From Pseudomonadota bacterium (GTDB taxonomy: Bacteria; Pseudomonadota; Gammaproteobacteria; Burkholderiales; Burkholderiaceae_C), in assembly GCA_030918015.1 (NCBI GenBank), contig JAUPTP010000049.1:1-9296 (forward strand): 9,296 nucleotides of DNA, written 5' to 3'. The notes beneath the pieces are model-generated. The model searched no databases. It was not told the DNA's origin and worked only from the letters and a program-made list of their open reading frames with translations. Of this stretch, positions 1 to 6,799 are shown piece after piece. Made by a program: the position numbers and the translations under genes. Every line of letters begins with the position of its first letter. The first letter of the stretch is position 1.

Positions 1-1
1 C

Positions 2-559
2 TGGGACGAGTGGGCCGACGACAGCGGCGACCTCGGCCCCGTCTACGGCGTGCAGTGGCGCTCGTGGCCGGCGCCGGACGGCCGCCACATCGACCAGATC
101 GCCCAGGTCATCGAGCAGCTGCGCAGCAACCCCGACTCGCGCCGCATCCTGGTCAGCGCATGGAACGTCGCCGACCTCGACCGGATGGCACTGATGCCCT
201 GCCACGCGCTGTTCCAGTTCTATGTCGCCGAGGGCCGGCTGAGCTGCCAGCTCTACCAGCGCTCGGCCGACCTGTTCCTGGGCGTGCCCTTCAACATCGC
301 CAGCTACGCGCTGCTGACCCACATGGTGGCGCAGCAGTGCGACCTGGAGGTGGGCGACTTCATCTGGACCGGCGGCGACTGCCACATCTACAGCAACCAC
401 GCCGCGCAGGTGACGGAGCAGCTCTCGCGCGAGCCGCTGCCCTTCCCCCAGCTCAAGCTGGCGCGCCGCCCGGCGTCGATCTTCGACTACGAGCTGGCCG
501 ACTTCGAGATCGTCGACTACCGTCACCACCCGGCGATCAAGGCGCCGGTGGCGGTATGA
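2..559 (+). CDS. thyA: Thymidylate synthase, 5'-truncated by window edge
   Basis: Thymidylate synthase methylates dUMP to dTMP using 5,10-methylenetetrahydrofolate and releases dihydrofolate; it acts in the cytosol as a dimer. The open frame runs in from the window edge, and 185 residues are visible against about 264 for E. coli ThyA, so roughly the first 80 residues lie outside. Visible landmarks, numbered from the edge: GPVYGVQWR (12-20), the phosphate-binding arginine pair in DSRRIL (45-50), the catalytic cysteine C67 in MPCHALFQF, the dUMP-binding stretch [15 protein letters not shown] (91-105), GDCHIYSNH (125-133) and the canonical C-terminus KAPVAV that closes on the active site. Nothing suggests a defect. 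The stop overlaps the folA start (ATGA at 556-559), so the two genes are almost certainly co-translated; dihydrofolate reductase recycles the by-product of this enzyme. An internal GTG at position 50 is not the true start, because conserved sequence extends upstream of it. Confidence 0.97.
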   Translation, partial: WDEWADDSGDLGPVYGVQWRSWPAPDGRHIDQIAQVIEQLRSNPDSRRILVSAWNVADLDRMALMPCHALFQFYVAEGRLSCQLYQRSADLFLGVPFNIASYALLTHMVAQQCDLEVGDFIWTGGDCHIYSNHAAQVTEQLSREPLPFPQLKLARRPASIFDYELADFEIVDYRHHPAIKAPVAV

Positions 560-1098
560 GCGGCCCGGCCCGCCCGATCGTCGCGCTGATCGCGGCGGTG
601 GCGCGCAACCGGGTCATCGGCCGCGGCAACGAGCTGGTCTGGCACGACCCGGCCGACGCCCGCCACTTCCGCGCCACCACGATGGGCTGCCCGGTCATCA
701 TGGGCCGGCGCACCTGGGAGTCGCTGCCGGCGCGCTTCCGGCCGCTGCCCGGCCGACGCAATGTCGTCGTGACCCGCCAGAGCGGCTGGCGCGATGCCGG
801 CGCCGAGGTCGCGCACAGCCTGGACGAGGCGCTGGCGCTGCTGGCCGAGGCGCCCAGGGTCTTCGTCATCGGCGGCGGCCAGCTCTACGCCCAGGCGCTG
901 GCGCAGGCCGACGAGCTGGTGCTGACCGAGATCGACGCCGACTTCGACGGCGACACCGTCTTTCCCGAATGGCGCGGCGCGGACGCCGGCTTCGTCGAGG
1001 TGGCGCGTCAGGCCGGCACGCCGCAGCCGGGCGGCCCGGCCTTCGACTTCGTCAGCTGGCGGCGTCGGACGGCGTCTCGGCCTCATCCGGCAGCGTGA
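556..1098 (+). CDS. folA: Dihydrofolate reductase
   Basis: Dihydrofolate reductase reduces dihydrofolate to tetrahydrofolate with NADPH, restoring the cofactor oxidised by thymidylate synthase; it is the target of trimethoprim. The 180-residue product is slightly longer than E. coli FolA (159). Visible motifs: [15 protein letters not shown] (8-22), the substrate loop [11 protein letters not shown] with D34 at the position of the catalytic Asp27 of E. coli, [12 protein letters not shown] (47-58), and the NADPH-binding glycine run VIGGGQLY (104-111). The end of the fold, FDFVSWRR, is followed by a short tail that reads through the region overlapping the convergent CYTH gene, so the extra length is probably a by-product of that overlap. 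The start is fixed by the 4-base ATGA overlap with thyA, the usual mark of translational coupling. Confidence 0.96.
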   Translation: MSGPARPIVALIAAVARNRVIGRGNELVWHDPADARHFRATTMGCPVIMGRRTWESLPARFRPLPGRRNVVVTRQSGWRDAGAEVAHSLDEALALLAEAPRVFVIGGGQLYAQALAQADELVLTEIDADFDGDTVFPEWRGADAGFVEVARQAGTPQPGGPAFDFVSWRRRTASRPHPAA

Positions 1099-2026
1099 AG
1101 CCGATCAGCACCAGCCACAGGCGCTGGGTGTCGGCCAGGCGCCAGGCGCCGGGCTCGAAGGCCAGGCCCGACAGCAGCGTGGCGGTGTCGACCAGCCAGG
1201 GCTCGACCTGGGCCTGGCGCAGCAGCGCCGCCAGCGCGCTCATGCCGCCCGACAGCGCCACCTGGTGCGCGGGCGTGGCCTGACCCTCGGCCACCTCGGC
1301 CGCCAGCGCCAGCACCGGGCGCAGCAGCGCCGCCACCCGCGCGCCGAAGGGCGCGTCCTCGGGCACCGACGCGAAGGGGGGCAGCGGCGCCACCGTCACG
1401 CCGCGCGCCAGCCGGTCGCCGCGCTCGGCCTTGCTGCGCACGTCCAGCCACAGCCCGAAGGCCTCGACCCACAGATAGGACTGCGCCAGCAGCCCGTGCG
1501 CCGAGCCGCCCAGCAGCTCGAACTCGATCTCGTGCACCGGCAGCGTCTGCCCGCCGCCCTCGATCGTGCCGATGTCGAGCGCCAGCTCGACGCGCGCGCC
1601 CTCGGCCTCGATCTCGCGGCTCAGGCGCTGGATGTCGGTCGAGAACTGCAGCGCCAGATCCTGCTCGCTCAGGCCCTGACGGGCCAGGAGCGCCGCCAGC
1701 GCGATGCCCGCGGGCGTGCCGGCGTGGCGGCCCAGCGACAGCGCCGGCACCGCCTCGGGCGCGGCACCGCGCGGCAGATCGACCGGCATGTTGTGCTCGA
1801 GCCGGCGCATCATGCCGTCGCCGCGGCCCTTGAGCGTCTGCACCCAGCCTTCGCGCTCGCGGCGCAGCCGCAGCGCGAAGGCGGCCTGGGCCAGATCGCG
1901 CCCGGCGGTGTCGAAGTAGCGCGCCTGCAGCCGCACCGCCTCGACGGCGCCATCCTCGTCGACGGTGCTGGCCAGCGCATCGCGGCCCTGCGGCGGAATC
2001 TGGAACTTCAGCTCGATCTCTTGCAT
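1052..2026 (-). CDS. CYTH domain protein (probable triphosphate hydrolase)
   Basis: CYTH (triphosphate tunnel metalloenzyme) proteins hydrolyse or cyclise triphosphorylated substrates in a charged beta-barrel; the bacterial YgiF branch hydrolyses inorganic tripolyphosphate. The 324-residue protein opens with the diagnostic ExExK motif (E3, E5, K7 in QEIELKF). Further tunnel residues follow in the usual order: YFDT (37-40), LRLRRE (52-57), TLKG (64-67), the acidic strands VELALDIG (146-153) and EIEFELL (166-172), and SKAERG (198-203). The C-terminal 110 residues are alanine- and leucine-rich and helical in character, but they are too short and lack the repeated His pattern of a full CHAD domain, although E. 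coli YgiF (433 residues) carries one. The start at 2024-2026 places ExExK at the very N-terminus as is normal; no clear Shine-Dalgarno precedes it. It is convergent with folA (47-bp overlap) and divergent from the DUF3460 gene. The domain call is firm; the substrate is inferred. Confidence 0.88.
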   Translation of the reverse strand: MQEIELKFQIPPQGRDALASTVDEDGAVEAVRLQARYFDTAGRDLAQAAFALRLRREREGWVQTLKGRGDGMMRRLEHNMPVDLPRGAAPEAVPALSLGRHAGTPAGIALAALLARQGLSEQDLALQFSTDIQRLSREIEAEGARVELALDIGTIEGGGQTLPVHEIEFELLGGSAHGLLAQSYLWVEAFGLWLDVRSKAERGDRLARGVTVAPLPPFASVPEDAPFGARVAALLRPVLALAAEVAEGQATPAHQVALSGGMSALAALLRQAQVEPWLVDTATLLSGLAFEPGAWRLADTQRLWLVLIGFTLPDEAETPSDAAS

Positions 2027-2060
2027 GGATGACAGGGCCCGATCCGGGCGGGCATGTTTG

Positions 2061-2066
2061 TAGAAT
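2061..2066 (+). promoter_or_regulatory. Possible -10 element for the DUF3460-scpA unit
   Basis: TAGAAT matches the sigma-70 -10 consensus TATAAT at five of six positions and lies about 90 bases before the DUF3460 start. No convincing -35 hexamer lies 16-18 bases upstream (the sequence there is near CCCGAT), and the TG directly before the hexamer is one base too close for a standard extended -10. It is listed as the best candidate in the divergent gap, not as a firm promoter. Confidence 0.3.
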
Positions 2067-2067
2067 C

Positions 2068-2086
2068 GGGGGTTACTCTAACCCTC
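2068..2086 (+). other. Small perfect hairpin in the DUF3460 leader
   Basis: GGGTTA (2070-2075) and TAACCC (2079-2084) are perfect reverse complements around a CTC loop; a flanking G-T pair and a G-C pair extend the stem to eight. It begins within a few bases of the candidate -10 element, so it could be the extreme 5' end of a transcript or an operator half-site pair. No T-run follows, so it is not an intrinsic terminator. The function is unknown. Confidence 0.4.
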
Positions 2087-2155
2087 CGGCCTGTCGACCG
2101 TGTTGCACGGTGTCTCTGCCGGAGTCCCTCCCCCGCCCAGCCCGACTCCGCCACC

Positions 2156-2356
2156 ATGCCGCTCTTCTGGAAGCCCTATCAGTCCGACGCCACCCAGTTC
2201 ATCGAGAGCCTGAAGAAGAAGGATCCGCAGCTCGAGCAGCGCCAGCGCGAAGGCCGCGCCCTGCTGTGGGACCGCGAGCAGGACCGCTCGGCCCAGGCCG
2301 GCTTCAACGACGCCCGCGTCGCCCAGCAGCCCTACGTCTACCAGACCAAGGCCTGA
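2156..2356 (+). CDS. DUF3460 family small protein
   Basis: This is a 66-residue hydrophilic protein of the DUF3460 type, a small betaproteobacterial family of unknown function. The family-like pattern is clear: an aromatic N-terminal segment (FWKPY), an FIESLKKKDPQLEQRQREGR helix, the RALLWD core, and a final ARVAQQPYVYQ. It has no signal peptide, membrane segment or catalytic motif. The ATG at 2156 gives the family's normal length; the frame stays open upstream to 2054, but that sequence is not family-like. No good Shine-Dalgarno is visible before the start. Its TGA shares one base with the scpA ATG (TGATG at 2354-2358), so it is co-translated with scpA. This adjacency, which from general knowledge is usual in Burkholderiales, hints at a link to chromosome segregation but proves none. 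Confidence 0.88.
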   Translation: MPLFWKPYQSDATQFIESLKKKDPQLEQRQREGRALLWDREQDRSAQAGFNDARVAQQPYVYQTKA

Positions 2357-3168
2357 TGGAGCCGCACGCCGCAGACAGCGCCGACGCGCCCGCGGCGCGC
2401 GCGCTGCTCTACGGCGAGCCGCTGCTCGACCTGCCGCAGGACCTCTACATCCCGCCGGAGGCGCTGGAGGTCTTCCTCGAGGCCTTCCAGGGCCCGCTGG
2501 ACCTGCTGCTCTACCTGATCCGGCGCCAGAACTTCAACATCCTCGACATCCCGCTGGCCGAAGTCACCCGCCAGTACCTGGGCTATGTCGAGCAGATCCG
2601 CCGCAGCAACCTCGAACTGGCCGCCGACTACCTGGTGATGGCGGCGATGCTCATCGAGATCAAGTCGCGGCTGCTGCTGCCCGCGCGGCCCAGCGAGCCC
2701 GGCGCCGAGCCGGAAGACCCCCGCGCCGAGCTGGTGCGCCGGCTGCTCGAGTACGAGCGCATCAAGCTCGGCGCGCTGCACCTCGACGAGCTGCCGCTGC
2801 GCGGGCGCGACTTCCTGGTCGCGCAGGTCCACATCGAGCAGGCCGCGGCCGAGCGGTTTCCCGATGTCAGCGCCGACGACCTGCGCGCGGCCTGGGCCGA
2901 CATCGTGCGCCGCGCCCGGCTCACCCAGCACCACCGCATCAGCCGCGAGCAGCTCTCGGTGCGCGAGCACATGACGCTGGTGCTGCGCCGGCTGCAGGGC
3001 CGGCGCTTCGTCGAGTTCCACGAGCTGTTCGAGATCGAGCGCGGCGTGCCGGTGCTGGTGGTCACCTTCGTCGCGCTGCTGGAGCTGGCGCGCGAGCGCC
3101 TGCTCGAGATCACCCAGGCCGAGGCCTTCGCGCCGATCTACGTGCGGCTGAGCTGGCAGCCCGCCTGA
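2356..3168 (+). CDS. scpA: Segregation and condensation protein A (kleisin)
   Basis: ScpA is the kleisin that bridges the two SMC heads and, with ScpB, forms the bacterial condensin that organises and separates chromosomes; it works on the nucleoid. The protein has 270 residues, typical for the family. After a variable 35-residue N-terminus comes the signature FQGPLDLLLYLI (44-55), then the hydrophobic SMC-neck-binding helix DYLVMAAMLIEIKSRLLLP (91-109), an acidic variable linker (112-125), a middle helical region, and the C-terminal winged helix (about 200-268) ending VTFVALLELAR...AFAPIYV. The start ATG overlaps the DUF3460 stop by one base, with AAGG four bases upstream as a weak Shine-Dalgarno. 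No scpB follows: the next genes are the caspase and CHAT pair, so its partner is presumably encoded elsewhere. A strong GC hairpin lies immediately after the stop. Confidence 0.95.
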   Translation: MEPHAADSADAPAARALLYGEPLLDLPQDLYIPPEALEVFLEAFQGPLDLLLYLIRRQNFNILDIPLAEVTRQYLGYVEQIRRSNLELAADYLVMAAMLIEIKSRLLLPARPSEPGAEPEDPRAELVRRLLEYERIKLGALHLDELPLRGRDFLVAQVHIEQAAAERFPDVSADDLRAAWADIVRRARLTQHHRISREQLSVREHMTLVLRRLQGRRFVEFHELFEIERGVPVLVVTFVALLELARERLLEITQAEAFAPIYVRLSWQPA

Positions 3169-3169
3169 C

Positions 3170-3194
3170 CCGCCGCGGACAGCCGCCGCGGCGG
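3170..3194 (+). terminator. GC-rich hairpin after scpA, possible terminator
   Basis: CCGCCGCGG (3170-3178) and CCGCGGCGG (3186-3194) are perfect reverse complements, giving a 9-bp all-GC stem with a 7-base loop, starting two bases after the scpA stop. Position and strength fit a transcript end. No U-tract follows, so it is not a classical intrinsic terminator; it could protect the 3' end or act with Rho. In DNA this GC-rich, some such hairpins are expected by chance, but the placement in the first non-coding bases favours function. Confidence 0.45.
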
Positions 3195-3334
3195 CCGCGC
3201 ATCCGATGGCGCGGAACGATTCTGCGCACAGGCGTGACATTCTCTACAGGTTCCAGGGGTATTGCGTCGCAGACCGATGGACAGAACAGCGGAGGAATTT
3301 TCCACTTCATTTTCATTTTTGAAGGATTCCACGC
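3195..3334 (+). promoter_or_regulatory. Upstream region of the caspase-CHAT operon
   Basis: Composition drops from very GC-rich to about 39% GC over 3291-3334, with several T-runs, which suits a promoter or an unstructured leader. A -35-like GTGACA (3234-3239, five of six matches to TTGACA) has only weak -10 candidates at a fitting distance (GGTATT, 3258-3263), so no promoter is firmly assigned. A GGAGGAA (3291-3297) resembles a Shine-Dalgarno but has no start codon at the right distance. The functional ribosome site is GAAGGA at 3321-3326. Confidence 0.4.
3321..3326 (+). promoter_or_regulatory. Shine-Dalgarno of the caspase gene
   Basis: GAAGGA lies eight bases before the ATG at 3335 and matches the anti-Shine-Dalgarno well. 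It is one of the few clear ribosome sites in the window, and it fixes the caspase start so that the basic N-terminal tail is genuinely translated. Confidence 0.75.
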
Positions 3335-4323
<989 letters not shown>

Positions 4324-4327
<4 letters not shown>

Positions 4328-6579
4328 ACGCCCGGCTGCCGCTGACGGTGCAGGTTCGCGCCGGCGATCTTCGCTTCGTCGACCTGCCGCTGCTGGTCGG
4401 TCACTACGAGCAGGATCCGATCGCCGGTCCGCAGGCGCTGATCGACCGCGACCTGCTCGCCGGCGGCCTGAGCGAGCGCCACCGGCTGGGCCTGTACGCC
4501 GGCCCGATCGGCTCGGCCACGGTGGTGCTGCAGGGCCTGCCCGGCGCCGACCCGGCCGCCGCGCCGCTGATGCGTGGCGCGATCGTCACCGGGCTGGGGC
4601 CGTACGACGGCTCGCTGGGCACGCGCGAGCTGACCGAGGCGGTGCGCACCGGCGTGCTGCGGCTCCTGCTGCAGGTGCGCGACCAGTTCGGCCCCGCCCC
4701 GCGGGCCTTCGCGCTGGGCTCGCTGCTGCTGGGGGGCAATTCCTCGACGACGCTGGGGCTGGAATCGGTGATCGAGTCGCTGGTGCGCGGCGTGCTGCAG
4801 GCCAGCCAGCGCTTCGCGGAGATCGCCGGCACGGCATTGCGCATCGACCGGCTCGAGCTGGTGGAGCTCTACAGCGACATCGCGCTGTCGGCGGTGCGCG
4901 CGCTGCACCGGCTCGCACCGCGGCTGGACGAGGCTGCCCGCCAGGCGGGATGCACCCTGCACTGCGACCCCATGCTGATCGAGGGCGAGGGTCGCCGCCC
5001 GCGTCTGTCGGCCGAGGCGGGATCGGGCGGCTACTGGCCGCGCCTGCTGATCAGCGCCGGCCCCGAGGGGTCGCTGAACTTCCTGCATCTGGGCGCACGC
5101 GCCCGCGCCGAGGCGATCGGCCAGCCGCTGCAGGCCGGCCTGCTCGAGGCCCTGCTGCGTCCCCCGCGGCCCGGCGAGGGCCCGGGCTGGGACCACGACC
5201 TGGGCCGCACGCTCTTTCACCTGCTGGTGCCGCCGGACTTCCGCGAGACGGTGCGCCAGCTGCGCCGTGCGGTGCTGGTGGTCGACGAGCGCAGCGCCGC
5301 CATTCCCTGGGAGCTGCTGGTCACCGAGGAGCTGGTCGAGCAGCCCCTGGCCCTGTCGCTGGCCCTGCCGATGGTGCGCCAGCTCGGCAGCCACCGCTTC
5401 CGCCGGCAGGTGCGGCGCAGTCCTGGCCGGGCGGCGCTGGTGATCGGCGATCCCTCGACCGAAGGCGCGGCGGTGGCCCTGGCGCCGCTGCCCGAGGCCG
5501 AGCAGGAAGCGCGCAAGATCCACGACGTGCTGCGCGACTGCGGCCACGAGCCGGTGCTGCTCACCGGGACCGCCGCCTCGGCCCCTCAGGTGCTGCGCCA
5601 GCTCTACGGCCAGCCGCTGCACATCGTGCACATCAGCGCGCACGGCCTGAGCGAGGAGGGGCCGGGCGGGCGCACCGGCGTGGTGCTCTCGTCCGGCCTG
5701 ATGCTCACCGCCATCGAGATCGGCGCGATGGATCCGGTGCCCGAGCTGGTCTTCCTCAACTGCTGCCATCTCGGGCACATCGATGGCCGGATCTCGCTGC
5801 CGCAGCGCGCGGCCAGCCTGGCACAGACCCTCATCGACAGCGGCGTGCGCTGCGTGATCGCGGCGGGCTGGTCGGTCAGCGACACGGGCGCGGCGCTGTT
5901 CGGCACCACCTTCTACCGCGAGCTGCTGGAGCACGGCCGCCCCTTCGGGGATGCGGTCTTCGAGGCGCGCCGGGTCACCCGCGACGGCACGACCGAGAGC
6001 GACCTCAGCTGGGGCGCCTTCCAGGCCTATGGCGACCCGGCCTGGCAGGTCGCCGACCACACCGACGATGCGTCCGAGCCGCCGCCCCATCCGCCTGCGC
6101 TGCATGGCAGCGACGAGCTGCTCGACGAGCTGCGCACGCTGCGCATCGGCCTGCGACGCCGGCGGCCGCTGCAGCCGCCGCAGCGCAGCGAGATCGAGGC
6201 GCACATCGCCCAGCTGCGCACGCTGATCGGGCGGGCGCCGCCGCCCTGCCTGGACCAGCCCACCGTCCTGGCCGAGCTCATCCGCACCTGGGCCGAGCTC
6301 GACAGCGCCGAGCAGGCCGTGGCCCAGCTGCGTCAGGCCCTGCGCGGCCAGGCCGGCAGCAAGCTGCTGCTGCAGGCCAGCGAGCGCCTGGACGAGCTGC
6401 ACTGGCTGGCCCGGGCGCTGGGCGAAGCCGAGGACGGCGAACGCCACCAGGCCTTCTCGCGGTCGCTGCAGGCGCTGCAGGCGCTGCTGTCGCCCCACCT
6501 GCCCGGGGCCGTCTCCGCACCGAAGGCCCGCTCATCCAGCCCCCGGGGCGTGCGCAAAGCCGCCGACACCTGCGGATGA
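4324..6579 (+). CDS. CHAT-domain protease with large N-terminal domain
   Basis: CHAT (Caspase HetF Associated with TPRs) domains are clan CD cysteine proteases related to caspases and separases; some act in defence, for example the TPR-CHAT partner of type III-E CRISPR effectors. The 751-residue protein has four regions. Residues 1-200 are an alpha/beta domain ([53 protein letters not shown]). Residues 230-300 form a bridge ([11 protein letters not shown]). The CHAT domain spans about 300-575, with [22 protein letters not shown], the catalytic histidine H440 in VHISAHG, the catalytic cysteine C481 in [10 protein letters not shown], then [14 protein letters not shown] and [10 protein letters not shown]. 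Residues 595-725 are helical, ending in a basic serine-rich tail. The GTG at 4324 overlaps the caspase stop by four bases (GTGA) with no strong Shine-Dalgarno, so translation is probably coupled. The frame stays open far upstream, but that only shadows the caspase gene. CHAT is firm; the N-terminal domain is unassigned. Confidence 0.9.
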
Positions 6580-6799
6580 GCCTCACCCCGATCAGGCCAA
6601 ATCCCTGCTGGCGGGAAAGGGTAACCGGAAGAAACCTTCGACACGGTGATCGCATTTCATCGACCATTCGTGAATGGTCATGCCGCCGACGCCGGCCCGC
6701 CGGACAGGAAAGCGTCACGCAAGGTCAGCAACGCGACAGACTGCTACCGTCGCCCGCATCGTTTTCCAACGGGGCATGCCCCCCGCACGCTCGACACCC
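6580..6799 (+). promoter_or_regulatory. Gap between CHAT gene and GGDEF-EAL gene
   Basis: No gene is supported in this 220-base stretch. A reading frame open from 6674 into the next gene would add an arginine-rich, non-conserved extension and is not believed. The stretch holds a perfect 18-bp palindrome (6662-6679). A TCGACA at 6638-6643 resembles a -35 hexamer, but no fitting -10 follows. No T-tract terminator for the CHAT operon is seen. The gap makes separate transcription of the downstream gene plausible but unproven. Confidence 0.35.
6662..6679. repeat. Perfect 18-bp palindrome, candidate operator
   Basis: GACCATTCGTGAATGGTC consists of two exact 8-base inverted arms around GT. It lies in non-coding DNA 121 bases before the GGDEF-EAL start and 83 bases after the CHAT stop. 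The arms are 50% GC, unlike the surroundings, and the two-base centre is too tight for an RNA hairpin without opening several pairs, so a dimeric DNA-binding regulator is the more natural reading. I do not recognise it as the site of a known family. Confidence 0.5.

Noticed and set aside
2054..2155. Upstream start for the DUF3460 gene
   Set aside because: It would add 34 residues with no family resemblance and would start within the candidate -10 region.
3251..3266. Possible sigma-54 promoter (a TTGC-like -12 at 3262-3265) before the caspase
   Set aside because: The required GG is not 10 bases before the GC; the nearest GG is at the wrong spacing.
3291..3297. GGAGGAA as a ribosome site for a small leader peptide
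   Set aside because: There is no ATG or GTG within 4-12 bases; the first TTG is about 22 bases away and opens an out-of-frame stretch.
6468..6485. Short tandem repeat GCGCTGCAG-like units near the end of the CHAT gene
   Set aside because: There are just two copies, encoding an LQA repeat within a helical region; no expansion or other structure.
6674..6799. N-terminal extension of the GGDEF-EAL gene to an ATG at 6674
   Set aside because: The extra residues are arginine-rich and not domain-like, and the extension would begin inside the palindrome. The ATG at 6800 is preferred, with 6776 as a minor alternative.
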